This document shows, in pieces, positions 1-10,485 of a stretch of 64,000 nucleotides of DNA. Made by a program: the position numbers and the translations under genes. The notes under the pieces were generated by a model that was not told where the DNA came from, did not search any database, and saw only the letters and a list, made by a program, of their open reading frames with translations. The stretch covers positions 28,168,072 through 28,232,071 of the forward strand of contig NC_044919.1 in assembly GCF_003576645.1 (NCBI RefSeq), in the 5' to 3' direction. Position 1 is the stretch's first letter, and the number at the start of each line of letters is the position of its first letter. This stretch comes from Ipomoea triloba (Eukaryota > Streptophyta > Magnoliopsida > Solanales > Convolvulaceae).

Positions 1-70
<70 letters not shown>
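1..70. repeat. (TA)n microsatellite at window edge
   Basis: Uninterrupted TA dinucleotide tract that probably continues beyond the window. Shorter TA tracts recur at about 310-330 and 540-570. Confidence 0.95.
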
Positions 71-74
<4 letters not shown>

Positions 75-115
75 AATTGTAATATATGCTCATCCATAAT
101 ATTTCAATTATCAAT

Positions 116-263
116 GTCACCCCTGAATTATTTTCAAAAAAATTACATATATTGTCCCTTCCGTAACGAAGGAGGGGTAATATTTACACCACGGGAAGGG
201 CAATATATGTACCGTTTTTAAAAATTGAGGGGCAATATACACCACTAATAATTCAGGGGTGAC
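116..263. repeat. Small inverted-repeat (MITE-like) element
   Basis: The arms 116-132 (GTCACCCCTGAATTATT) and 247-263 (AATAATTCAGGGGTGAC) are perfect inverted complements about 115 bp apart. The inner part also folds back on itself. No target duplication could be fixed, so the class is unknown. Confidence 0.45.
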
Positions 264-330
264 ATTTATAATTAGCATATTATGAAGGGGCATAAATTAC
301 AACTTTCCCTATATATATATATATATATAT

Positions 331-536
331 TGGGTTTATCGAGGCAAACCCCACTCCTCTTCCGAGTATGTGAGTAAACCCTCGCCCTGTGATCCTAGCC
401 GGCAAAGGACCACAAGGAGGTTAACCAGCCTAGGTTGCCCATAGCTGACCGGCTCAAACCCGGGTGGCAGACGGTTTCGAACTCAGGACCTCACGGCCGC
501 GAGCGTCTTGGTCTTGCCACTCAGGCTGCCCTTACG

Positions 537-540
<4 letters not shown>
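331..540 (-). repeat. tRNA-derived SINE-like repeat
   Basis: A GC-richer segment lies between two TA tracts. Read on the minus strand it carries GAGTTCGAAACC, which fits a Pol III B box, near 472-486. The unit sits between TA tracts, so its true ends are blurred. It could be another dispersed repeat with a chance B box. Confidence 0.4.
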
Positions 541-570
<30 letters not shown>

Positions 571-573
<3 letters not shown>

Positions 574-1068
574 GGAGTGAGCAAAGCCGCAAAGGTACAA
601 TCAAAACTCAATTAGCAGTAACGAACTTTCTAATTTTTTGGATCATTTTGTTTACTTTTAACGTTTGAAATGTTTTGGTTAAATTAAGATGTGGATAATA
701 ATTTTGTAACTACTGCAAAAATAGCAATGCGCAGATACACACACTCGCTCTCTCTCTTTTGTTACTGTCCATTTTTGCAGTTCATAGTGTGGAACGAGGT
801 ATGATCACATCTCGCTGAGGATGCTCAACACAATCGATGAAAATTATTGAACCAACCAGGCATTCATATTACAATATTTATTTTTGTATTACAAACTAAT
901 ATGTTAATTTGGTTATCTTTTTTGCCATAATTTAATCTTCTTGAAATTTCTCTTCAACATTTTCTAGAATTGTTACTAAATGATCAAGAGAAAAAGGAGT
1001 TTGAAAGATTTTATAAATATGCCATTAATGTCTAAAGGAAATAGTTTTATGACTGAGAATCGGTTGAT
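571..1068. other. No recognised feature
   Basis: AT-rich sequence with no coding similarity that I can read. It may be the degenerate upstream part of the helicase relic that follows. Confidence 0.5.
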
Positions 1069-1990
1069 TTGGGAAGAGTTATCATACAATCGTGCCTATC
1101 GGAAGAGAGCGGCATACTCAATTCAAAACTAACCGAAGATAAAAGAGCGATATATGAGGCTGTTATTTCAGATGTTTATTCAAACAAGGGCGGATTGTAT
1201 TTTGTTTATAGATATGGTGGGATAGGAAAAATATTTCTTTGGAGGGCACTATCTGCGTGTATTAGAGCAAAATATCGTATTGTTATCAATGTGGCATCCA
1301 ATGGTATAACATCTTTAATTTTGCCTGGTGGATGCACTGCACACTCCAGGTTTTCAATACCGATATCTATCAATGAAGACTCTACATGCAATATTCATCA
1401 AGATAGCCAATTAGTATAACTAATTCTTCAAGCTAAATTGATCATTTGGGATGAAGCACCAATGATGCGCAAGCATTGTTTTGAGGCTTTGGATCGAACA
1501 ATGAGAGATGTATTGTAGTTTGTGAATGATGATAGTACTAATAGGACTTTTGGGGGGAAGACTATGGTATTAGGTGGTGACTTCAAGTAAATTTTACTAG
1601 TGGTGCCAAAAGGATCAAGACAAGACATTGCATCTGCAACTATAAATTCATCATACCTATGGAATCATTGTAAAGTGATGCGCCTAACTAAGAAGTTGAG
1701 ATTAAATAATATGGAACCGGGTATGGATCAACAGAAATTACTTCCATAGGTGATGGTACTATTGGAGAAGATAATGATGATTACGTGAGATTGATATCCC
1801 ATCTGAAATGTTGTTGAAATCAAATGGTGATCCTATTGTTACGGTTGTTTAGAGTACGTTCCCAAACTTCACTGATGGTAGGGAGGTCATGAATGAAGTT
1901 AATCAATATATGTCCACTTGACTGAAGGGAAAGGAAAGACATATTACAGTTATGACATAGATGGTTCTAATACAGTACTTGCAAATGTCC
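1069..1990 (+). pseudogene. Helitron/PIF1-type DNA helicase relic
   Basis: The translation follows the plant Helitron PIF1-like helicase domain. It has a decayed Walker A region (GGIGKI where GGTGKT is expected), a stretch matching the family pattern ASNGITSLILPGG-TAHSRF, a Walker B region (IIWDEAPM), FGGKTMVLGGDF, and a final SSYLW segment. In-frame stops at 1417, 1516 and 1588 and frame loss after about 1740 make it non-functional. In this family the protein drives rolling-circle transposition. The N-terminal Rep nuclease is absent, so only a helicase fragment remains. Confidence 0.85.
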
Positions 1991-2623
1991 ATACACCTGA
2001 ATTCTCATACGAGCTTCTTAAGGCGAGGCAGGACGGGCCGACCTCCCATAGGCCCGTATTTTGGTGGGGTTTTTAATCCGCCCCCGCTATATGGCGGGCT
2101 TTAGCAGGCCCCATCCCACCAGCCCGTTTCAACCACTATATGTGAACGACTTCAACTTGTTCAAATTAATTAGCCTGAAATTAATTGAGTATTAAAAAAT
2201 AATTCTATATAATATTATACTTAATAATTACAACAATGGTCATTAATTCTATTAATTCTCTTTTATCATGCCATTCTCATTCCACCCCATTAATTTTATT
2301 CTATAAGTAGATATGTTGATAACACTAATATACGGATATACGGAAGTGCGTGCTTATCTCTAAGTGCCTAGGTATCCACCGTAAGTCTTTCCTCGTTTGA
2401 ACTAACATCCTAAAGTGCTACTACATGGATGAATCTTATCAACGTCCATCCATGAATGAAAAATCATATTATAGATCGAACTGTCGAATTGAAAAAATTA
2501 GATCTCGGCTAAGTAAAAATGAAATTAATTAAATATAATTAACCAATATAAATGAAATTATTATTATTATTTAATAATAATTTATACATGCGATCCGAGC
2601 GAATTTCATCCAAACATATTTAC
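1991..2623. other. Intergenic spacer with GC-rich fold-back
   Basis: About 2017-2130 holds a GC-rich segment full of GGCCCG and CGGGC words that can fold on itself, resembling the subterminal repeats of plant hAT elements. No ends or target duplication were found. The rest is AT-rich and includes the 3' flank of the pectinesterase gene. Confidence 0.4.
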
Positions 2624-4366
2624 CTATTTAGTGTAACCAATGGCGAAAGGTACCCCAGTGGCAGGCAACCAGCGGTTTGCGTCAAGCCAAAGTCCAGCAG
2701 TGAATTTTCGGGCTCTTATGGGACCAAGCACGTCAAATTTCTTGAAGGCTCTATTCCTCCTCGATGTATTTGCACCTGGTCCGCTATTCCTATATTCATA
2801 GTAGAGACAAGTGTTCTCAAACTTCTCCCCATCCCAAATCTTCCATCCAAGTGGGCTCAACAAATCACCTATTTGGCTCTCCATCACCACGGTTGTGGAG
2901 TAAGCCTTCCAAGGTCTTCCAAAGTAAGTTTTTACCTTGAACCTCAATGGGTAGAGCGCAGATTCAGGAACAATTTTGCAGTTCTGGAGTACCACTCCAC
3001 CCTTGGCCTTCGCCAACTCTTTGCCATCAGCTGTAATGGTGTTGAATTGATTTGCCAAGGGTTTCCTGGCAATGATGACGCTGTTTTGGATGAGTGCGGT
3101 CCCCTTGCCAAAGATAAAGTCGATGGTACCGGAGATGACGCAGTTGCGGTAGAATTGACGATAGGTGTGGTAATATAAGGTGTCTTGGTATCCCTCAATG
3201 GAGCAGTCGAAAAGGGCTGACATATCAGACTGGCTACGATAAGCCACAGCTTGATGCCCTTGTGGACCTGCGGTGTTGCGGAAGGTAATTCCTCGCGCCA
3301 CGAACCCTTGCCCAAGAGCTGCGAATGTGGCTGTTTTTGAAGTGGTGACTTTCATGAGGGCGTAGTTCTTGTTCCCAGTGATAATAGTCTTCCCAGCACC
3401 GTCTCCGTACATAAAAACGTTTTTCATTTTCTTGCTAACCTCCACAATTTCATTGTACACTCCAGCCTTCACGTAAATGACGTATTTGCCCTTGTGCTTT
3501 TTTGGGTATGATTTTAGTGCCCCAGTAATGGTCTTAAACTGGCCTCCACCATTCTTGGACACCACCACATTAGGCCTCAAATTCCCTCTTCTTTGCGCGG
3601 CCAAAAGTTTCCTATCTGCAACAGGGAACCACTCTGGGAAATAATGCTCATCATCAATTTCGAGGAGGCGACGAGAGGCGGTGTTGGAATTTTCTCCCTT
3701 ATGAAGTAAGTCGGTGGTCGTTTTTGTGATGTTGAACGCCTCTAGGACCTTAGACATCTCAGCGATGATATTGATTGCGTTATTGGTGAGCTGGGTGGCG
3801 TTGATCATGCCATCCTCAATGGCAGATTTGTACTCCGGGTTCTCAATTTGTTCCGTGCAGGTAGTTTGGTAAGCGTACACCGCCGACATCCAGTTGAGAA
3901 GCTCGTCCACGCGATCGTTGAGCGTGTGAAGCTCACTGTCACCGACAACCGAGATAGAAGCCTGAAGGTCGGCAATAGCATCTTGGAGCAATTCCTTGCA
4001 ATCCTCAATGGCCATATGATTATACGGGTCGGCGCCCTGGTCGACCTCGGTGTTAACCGCAACCTGGTGGGATTTATGGACCGCCTCAAGTGTAGCCTCA
4101 ATAGCCGCAAAAATGAAGTCCTTAGTGGTGGCGGAGCGGTTGTGAGCCACGTGAGAAATACTCCTGGCGCATTCGTCTTTATACTCAGCGTATTGGCAAA
4201 ACGTAGTGACGTGCTTCATGGAACCGTTGGAAATACCGTTATTGTCCTTGCCAGAGGATGCATTATCGTTGCCGCCCATGTTTAAGACCAAAACGGCGCC
4301 GCACACCACACCCACCACTAAGATGAGGGATACCAAAGGGATGATTATTTTATTATTACCCGCCAT
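2624..4366 (-). CDS. Pectinesterase with N-terminal inhibitor domain (copy 1)
   Basis: Single-exon gene encoding 580 aa. Pectin methylesterases remove methyl esters from wall homogalacturonan. Residues 7-29 form a signal or anchor segment. An inhibitor-like (PMEI) domain spans about 50-215, with Cys57, Cys66, Cys123 and Cys170. A basic processing motif RRLL (232-235) and DRKLL (251-255) precede the catalytic domain (about 265-575). Expected active-site residues are present: Gln372 (HQAVAY), Gln394-Asp395 (YQDTLYY), Asp416 (GTIDFIFG), and Arg484 with Trp486 (FGRPWK). Length and layout are normal for the two-domain group. The start was chosen because the hydrophobic segment follows at once and copy 2 starts at the same point. 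The lysine-rich sequence and GDGAGKTIITG wording resemble pollen-type members; pollen expression is inference only. Confidence 0.95.
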   Translation of the reverse strand: MAGNNKIIIPLVSLILVVGVVCGAVLVLNMGGNDNASSGKDNNGISNGSMKHVTTFCQYAEYKDECARSISHVAHNRSATTKDFIFAAIEATLEAVHKSHQVAVNTEVDQGADPYNHMAIEDCKELLQDAIADLQASISVVGDSELHTLNDRVDELLNWMSAVYAYQTTCTEQIENPEYKSAIEDGMINATQLTNNAINIIAEMSKVLEAFNITKTTTDLLHKGENSNTASRRLLEIDDEHYFPEWFPVADRKLLAAQRRGNLRPNVVVSKNGGGQFKTITGALKSYPKKHKGKYVIYVKAGVYNEIVEVSKKMKNVFMYGDGAGKTIITGNKNYALMKVTTSKTATFAALGQGFVARGITFRNTAGPQGHQAVAYRSQSDMSALFDCSIEGYQDTLYYHTYRQFYRNCVISGTIDFIFGKGTALIQNSVIIARKPLANQFNTITADGKELAKAKGGVVLQNCKIVPESALYPLRFKVKTYFGRPWKAYSTTVVMESQIGDLLSPLGWKIWDGEKFENTCLYYEYRNSGPGANTSRRNRAFKKFDVLGPIRARKFTAGLWLDANRWLPATGVPFAIGYTK

Positions 4367-4650
4367 CTTTCTCCTGGTTATTATTATGTAATAACCTCCC
4401 TTCTTTCCTTATTTCATTTATTGATACAGTAGGACGGAAGAAGAGAAGAGAAAGATGGGGATGTGGGATGGGTTTGGATTGTAGATGAAGGAAGTTTATA
4501 TAGCAATGCAAGGAGGCTATATGCGGAATAGAGCAACGTGAAACAAGGATGGGAGTGTATGCATTTGCATGGATACCCAACTTTTCAGAAATTTCAGTTA
4601 AATGTTTGTGACCAACTGTTGATAAATGAACTGCGTTATTCATGGGCTCA
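4367..4650 (-). promoter_or_regulatory. Promoter and 5' leader of pectinesterase copy 1
   Basis: On the minus strand a TATATAAA box lies at 4495-4502, about 130 bp upstream of the ATG. The sequence around and beyond it (about 4440-4650) is clearly alike to the same region of copy 2, so the duplication included the proximal promoter. Confidence 0.7.
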
Positions 4651-4651
4651 A

Positions 4652-4659
<8 letters not shown>

Positions 4660-4682
<23 letters not shown>
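4660..4682. repeat. (TG)n(TA)n microsatellite
   Basis: Short TG run passing into TA, just upstream of the promoter of pectinesterase copy 1. Confidence 0.8.
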
Positions 4683-4858
4683 GACTAATTAATTTAATAA
4701 TCAAAAGTATTTAGAAATTCCATATATATTACATCATCTGTATTTGTATAACGTAATTTATTCTCTTCACCACATGTAACTTAATTAGTTGTGCACTATT
4801 ATGAATTGATATATTTTAAAATTAATGAGTACAATTAAAATTAACAACTTATATAGTT

Positions 4859-5760
4859 CTCACCTGCCCTCTATGTAACTCAGCGGCGGAAACCATGCAA
4901 CATTTATTCATTGAGTGTAACCAAATTGCTACGGTCTGGCACTACTGGGGAATCACCATGCAGACGACAGGGGAGCTTGAAAATGGCATTCTCTCTTGGC
5001 TTTCCAATATATTTACTAGCGAGAATGAAGACAAGCAGAAGAATGTGGTGGCTATTATGTGGACTCTATGGAAAGCAAGAAATGCACTTATATGGGAAAG
5101 GAAGCAGATCAACATACACAAAATAATAACAGTAACTTCCAGCCTCATCAATCAATGGACCTCATCCACAGAGCCTATACCACCCGCCACCTATCATCCT
5201 GTGCACACTGTGAGTAACTCACCAGATCACCATAATGGCTTTTCTCTTCCTCAACACACGAAGGTTATCTGTCAAGTTGACGCGGCTGTAACTCGAGGGA
5301 GAGGTCAATCTTCTTTCAATTCGCAGCAGTCCTCCTCACTAGTACCGGTACATTCTTAGGCGCAACAAACGGCCCACTCAGGAGCCTAGATGACCCTCAT
5401 CTCGCTGAGGCGTTAGCCGTAAAGGAAGCATTGTCTTGGCTCAAAGATGAAGGTTGGCATCATGTAAGGATCGAGTCAGACTGTCTCAATGTCTGTCACC
5501 TTTTAAATAATTCATCCCCTGATAATTCATATGCTGGTTGTGTATAATTGAGGGGTGTCATAAGTTGGCTAGGTACTTTGAGTCTATGTCCTACCATTTT
5601 ATTCGTAGATTAGCGAATGTGTTAGCCCACGCTCTCGCAAAGACAACAAATTCTTAGCGTGGTCCATTAGTTAGACATTTTTCTAATCTCGTATGTATTC
5701 AACACCTTTTTACATCTTAATAAATTAGTTACATTTTTATTTCCAAAAAAAAAAAAAAAA
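4859..5760 (+). mobile_element. 5'-truncated LINE (L1-type) insertion with target duplication
   Basis: The 5' end enters directly into the zinc-knuckle region that follows plant LINE reverse transcriptase (TCPLC, then ETMQHLFIEC). An RNase H-like segment follows (CQVDAA; EALAVKEALSWL; RIESDCLNVCHLL), broken by a frame change near 5340 and stops after 5540. The 3' end is a run of A at 5745-5760. The 14-bp word CAACTTATATAGTT flanks it at 4845-4858 and 5761-5774. Truncation, poly(A) and target duplication together are the signature of target-primed reverse transcription. Confidence 0.93.
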
Positions 5761-5870
5761 CAACTTATATAGTTTATAAGTTTTGTTGACATTACAATGA
5801 TATAATTACTAACACGGTACAATATCATTAAATTTTTATTTCAAGACATATTTTACTACCTTTTTTTTTT

Positions 5871-5946
5871 TAATCCTACTAACTCTATTACAATGCAGTA
5901 TCTGTTCATAACTACTTTCTCAACCAATTGAAGCATAAGAGTCAGT
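5871..5946 (-). repeat. Truncated SINE copy (3' part)
   Basis: This stretch closely matches the 3' part of the full SINE at 12290-12452 (shared words include GTATCTGTTCATAA and TACTTTCTCAACC). It lacks the A- and B-box head. Confidence 0.6.
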
Positions 5947-6998
5947 ATTTTACTATCTTTTAAGATTAAATTAATAATAAAATTCAATTAAACCCAAAAA
6001 GGGAGAAATTTGCTTCTTCTTTTTGCCATCAATGAATTCTTTTTTTGATCTCACTAGTCAATTGGTTCACTAATTTAAAAAAAAAATAATAGTTTAATTT
6101 CGTTGACAATCATAAGCAGGATTATTTAATACCTACCAAAGGGTCATTAGGATATAAATTAAAATTGGCATTCGTTGAAGTGTTATTTATTTATTTAAAC
6201 TTATTTTTAAAAATATTTTTAAATTTGATAACCTGTCAGAAACTGGTAAATTATATTGAATTACTTGCATGAAATTGATTAATTTAGGAACTCAATTGCA
6301 TAATTTTTAAGTTGAATGACCCAGGACCGGTTTTTTGATTTGCGTGGCCCTGTGCTGGTCGCAAAGAGAAAAATGTAAAAAACTTAATTTTATGCCAATA
6401 TAATCACAAATACATATACTAACTATTAGACCCGGGCTGGACTAGGGCCCTCCAAAATTTTGAGGCGCTGTTGCACATCTTGCACGCCCTAAAATCCGGC
6501 CTTGGAATGACCTAATTGCATTATGATGTAGAGTTTGATAGCTCATTTGACCATTATTTCAAATAATAATAATAATATTTTAATTTCTCATGCACTCCTG
6601 ATATGATCTTGTCCTGACTTATCATTTCTTTTCCATGGTAAGCATTGTTTGGAAAAATGTTCCTCTCCATTTGCGCGCTGTTGGGTTTATTTTTTATTTT
6701 TTTTATTTTTGTTTTAGTATTTTAAATTAAGTGCATTCTTTCATTTTTTTAAATTAATTGAGTGCATTCTATATGACTGTCCAATATCGATATAGGTTTT
6801 ACAAAGTAAAAACAACAACAACAAAAGAAGAAATTAAATTTTCCGCATGGGAGATCGAATAGGCCACACCAATGCTGACTTGTTAATATAATAATAATAA
6901 TACATCACATACATCTTAGCAGTTTAATTATTAATTAGTTCCAAAAACTACATATATACAGCCATGACAAAATCTAATTCAATCATCTATTATAAGAT
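5947..6998. other. Intergenic, no gene recognised
   Basis: AT-rich spacer and 3' flank of pectinesterase copy 2. About 6610-6672 resembles 50947-51005 inside an intron of the J-domain gene, so a short dispersed sequence is shared. No coding signal. Confidence 0.6.
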
Positions 6999-8771
6999 CT
7001 ATCCTCTAGTGAAACCCAGGGCAAAAGGTATCCCGGTGGCCGGCAACCAGCTATCTCCGTTGAGCCAAGATCCAACGGTGAATTGTCTGGCTTTTATGGG
7101 ACCAACCACCTCCCATTTCTTGAAAGCTCTATTCCTCATAACCGTGTTTGCGCCTGGTCCAAAGTTCTTATACTCCCAGCAAATACTAGTGTCCTCAAAC
7201 TTCTCCCCGTCCCAAACCTTCCACCCAATCGGGTTCACCACATCACCTATTTGGCTCTCCATCACCACACTCGTCGAGTACGCCTTCCAAGGTCTTCCCA
7301 AGTATGTTTTCAACTTGAACCTCGACGGGAAGAGAGCAGCCTCTGGAACAATTCGGCAATTCTGGAGTACCACTCCACCCTTCGCCTTCGCCAGCGCTTT
7401 GCCGTCGGCAGTAATGGTGTTGAATTGATTTGCCAAGGGTTTCCTTGCAATGATCACGCTGTTCTGGATTAGTGCACTCCCCTTGCCAAAGATGAAGTCG
7501 ATGGTACCGGAGATGACGCAATTGCGGTAGAATTGGCGATAGGTGTGGTAATATAAGGTATCTTGGTATCCTTCAATTGAGCAGTCAAAAAGGGCCGACA
7601 TATCGGATTGGCTGCGATAAGCCACGGCTTGATGCCCTTCCGCACCTGCGGTGTTGCGGAAGGTAATTCCGCGTGCCACGAATCTTTCCCCTAGAGCCGA
7701 AAAGGTCGCGGTTTTTGAGGTGGTGATTTTCATGAAGGCGAAATTCTTTTTCCCTGTGATAATAGTCTTCCCAGCACCGTCTCCGTACATGAAAATGTTA
7801 TGCATCTTCTTTTTTACCACAACAGTTTCATCATACACTCCAGCCTTCACATATATGGTGTATTTTCGTTTATATTTTTTCGGGTAGGCCTTTAGTGCCT
7901 TCTTAATTGACTTAAACTTGCCGCTACCATCCTTGGCTACCACCACATTAGGCTTCAATTTCCCTGCTCTTTGTGCGGCCAATAGTTTCCTATCTGCAGC
8001 AGGGAACCACGACGGGAAATCGCCATCCTCTTGGAGGAGGCGACGAGAGTTAGTGGTTGTGGTAGAGTTACTAGTACTACTACTACTAGTACTAGTCGCG
8101 GCAGCTCCTGAATGAAGTAAGTCCACTGCTTTGGTGATGTTGAATGCCTCTAGGACCTTGGCCATATCAGCTATGATATTGATTACATTGTTGGTGAGTT
8201 GAGTGGCATTGATCATACCATCCTGAATTGCGGATTTGTACTCGGGCTTTTCGATTTGCTCCGTGCAGGTCGTCTGATACGCATAGACAGCAGACACCCA
8301 ATTGAGCAGCTCGTCCCCGCGATCGTTGAGGTTGTGAAGTGTGCTATCTCCCACTACAGACAAGGAGGCCTCTAGGTCGTCAATTGCATCTTCCAACATG
8401 TCCTTGCAATCCTCAAGGGCCATATGACTGTACGGATCGGCGTTCTCGTCAACCTGCGTATTCACGACAAGCTTGTGGGACTCGGACACTTCCTCGATCG
8501 TAGCCTTAAGGGCCGCGAGGATGAAGTCCTTAGTGGTGGCGGATTGGTTTTTGGCCACTGGGGAGATGCTCTTGGCGCATGAGTCTTTGTACTCCGCGTA
8601 TTGACAAAAAGTAGTTACGGATTTCATGTAGCCCGTGGAAACAATTTGATTGTTGTTTTTGGATGGTGCATCGTTGCTGCTGCCTATGTGCAACACCAAA
8701 ACGGCTCCCAACACAACGGCCACCACTAAGAAGATAGACACCAAGGGGAGGACTAAATTGTTACCTGCCAT
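6999..8771 (-). CDS. Pectinesterase with N-terminal inhibitor domain (copy 2)
   Basis: Single-exon gene encoding 590 aa, a tandem paralogue of the gene at 2624-4366 in the same orientation. Residues 6-29 are the hydrophobic anchor. The inhibitor-like domain spans about 49-215 (Cys56, Cys65, Cys122, Cys169). RRLL lies at 243-246. Catalytic residues are intact: Gln381, Gln403-Asp404, Asp425, Arg493 and Trp495. The main difference from copy 1 is the linker before RRLL, which carries a Ser/Thr-rich insertion at about 223-242 encoded by an imprecise trinucleotide tract near 8048-8102. The likely role is removal of methyl esters from wall pectin after the pro-region is cut off. Tissue of expression cannot be read from sequence. 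Confidence 0.95.
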   Translation of the reverse strand: MAGNNLVLPLVSIFLVVAVVLGAVLVLHIGSSNDAPSKNNNQIVSTGYMKSVTTFCQYAEYKDSCAKSISPVAKNQSATTKDFILAALKATIEEVSESHKLVVNTQVDENADPYSHMALEDCKDMLEDAIDDLEASLSVVGDSTLHNLNDRGDELLNWVSAVYAYQTTCTEQIEKPEYKSAIQDGMINATQLTNNVINIIADMAKVLEAFNITKAVDLLHSGAAATSTSSSSTSNSTTTTNSRRLLQEDGDFPSWFPAADRKLLAAQRAGKLKPNVVVAKDGSGKFKSIKKALKAYPKKYKRKYTIYVKAGVYDETVVVKKKMHNIFMYGDGAGKTIITGKKNFAFMKITTSKTATFSALGERFVARGITFRNTAGAEGHQAVAYRSQSDMSALFDCSIEGYQDTLYYHTYRQFYRNCVISGTIDFIFGKGSALIQNSVIIARKPLANQFNTITADGKALAKAKGGVVLQNCRIVPEAALFPSRFKLKTYLGRPWKAYSTSVVMESQIGDVVNPIGWKVWDGEKFEDTSICWEYKNFGPGANTVMRNRAFKKWEVVGPIKARQFTVGSWLNGDSWLPATGIPFALGFTRG

Positions 8772-9110
8772 CTTTCTCCCCCGGCCCGGCCTCTACCTTG
8801 TTATTAATCTCTGTTTCTTCTTCTTTCCTTTTTTATTTTCTTTTTCTTCTTCTTATTTTTACTTTTTTGTAATTACAATGGACAGAAGAAGAGAAGAAAG
8901 ATGGCATTGTGGATGAGTTTAGATTGTGGATGAAGGGAGTTTATATAACAATGCTGAGATGCAATTCGGAATGGAGCAACATGAAGCAAGTACATCCGGC
9001 AGAGGGTGCATTTCAATGTGTGGATGGCCGAGGTTTCCTAAATTTCTTTGAAATGTTTGTGACTATTGACTAATTGTTGACCGATGGACAACGAAATTCA
9101 AGCACTCAAT
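8772..9110 (-). promoter_or_regulatory. Promoter and 5' leader of pectinesterase copy 2
   Basis: A minus-strand TATATAAA box lies at 8940-8947, about 170 bp from the ATG. The surrounding roughly 250 bp align with the promoter of copy 1. The leader is longer here because of a pyrimidine-rich (minus-strand purine-rich) stretch at 8815-8870. Confidence 0.7.
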
Positions 9111-9208
9111 ATATGTCATTAATTAAATTGACAATTGAAATACAACTAAGATATAAATTAGCATCCATGGATAATTTAATTTGAGTAAAAAATATATATA
9201 TATAATGA

Positions 9209-9240
9209 CTAGTTTTTTCTACGCGCTTTGCGCGAAGACT
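9209..9240 (-). mobile_element. Possible Helitron 3' terminus
   Basis: On the minus strand the sequence reads as a short hairpin (CGCGCAAAGCGCG), about ten bases, then CTAG followed by T. That is the layout of a Helitron 3' end (hairpin then CTRR). The matching 5' TC end was not found, so this may be a fragment or chance. Confidence 0.35.
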
Positions 9241-9709
9241 TGTGCCCAATATTTAAACCCAATAAGTAAATCATTTTGAAATAGATATAATTCATTTTTT
9301 TTAGTTGTCGAGGTTTCATAGATATTTGAGTAAAATTTTTGTTGTGTATGTATTTGAAATTAATACAAGAAATTCAAATTCATTGTGATGAATATATTCC
9401 ACTGTAATTTTAAGGGTGCTCAACGTTGTATTACAATATTTTTGTCTTTGAAAATGAATAAAATTTGTTTAAATATAGTCTCTTTTTTTTTCTTTTCTTT
9501 TTTGAGAAAAAAATATAGTCTTCTTCTAATTAGAGATATATCCCTTATAAATTCATATTCATATATGGATATACATAATACTTGATTTCAAGTATCTCAA
9601 TTCAACAACTTCCACATATTGATATCCAAAAATCTTTTCTCAATTCAACTGCAAATGCATTATGTTGCTGCTCATTTATAATATTAATATTTTTAAATAA
9701 TAGTGTGTT

Positions 9710-9711
<2 letters not shown>

Positions 9712-9754
<43 letters not shown>
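9712..9754. repeat. (TA)n microsatellite
   Basis: Uninterrupted TA dinucleotides. Confidence 0.95.
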
Positions 9755-9759
<5 letters not shown>

Positions 9760-9830
9760 TTATTGAAGTAAGAATTATAGAAATGATAAATTTACCCTCA
9801 AAAAAAAGAAATGATAAATTATTAAATATA

Positions 9831-10476
9831 GGCTAAAGTGTCATTTAGCACCATGAACTATATCCAATTATTCATGCCGCACCCTGAACTTTCATATCGT
9901 ATATTTCGAGCCGCAAACCAAAATAAAAAATTCACCTAGAACTTTTAGCAGGTTTCCATGTCTTCCTGCTGACATGACGCAGGTTTTCAAGTGATGTGGC
10001 ATTTCTTTTAACCTTATGTTGTCCATGTAAGCATTTACATATTAAAAATATTTTTAAAAAAAAACAAAAAATACAAACAAAAAAAAATTAGCATTTCTAT
10101 AAATTTGGAAAATTGAAAAAATACTAAACTATAAATTAGCCAAAAAATATAAATTCTGAAAAAAAAATTGAAACATTGGAATTGTAAAATTGAAAAGTAT
10201 ACATTATGAAAATAAAGAGAATAAATTCTGGTTATTTTAATATAATAATTTTATTTTATTTTTTTAAATTTTAAATATGTAAACGCTTACATGGACAATA
10301 TAAGGTTAAGAGAAATGCCACATCAGACGCCATGTCAGCAAGAAGACCTGGAAACCTGCTAAAAGTTCTAGATGAATTTTTTATTTTGGTTTGTGGCTCA
10401 ATATATACGATATGAAAGTTCAGGGTGCGGCATGAATAATTGGATATAGTTCATGGTGCTAGATGACACTTTAGCC
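9831..10476. mobile_element. Mutator-like MITE with long inverted repeats
   Basis: The two ends are inverted complements over roughly 220 bp (GGCTAAAGTGTCATTTAGCA at the left, its near-complement at the right). They are flanked by the 9-bp direct repeat TTAAATATA at 9822-9830 and 10477-10485. Long TIRs plus a 9-bp target duplication are characteristic of the Mutator superfamily. There is no coding capacity. Confidence 0.92.
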
Positions 10477-10485
10477 TTAAATATA

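Noticed and set aside
2552..3178. Plus-strand open frame of 208 aa
   Set aside because: Antisense shadow of the pectinesterase coding sequence; no family resemblance.
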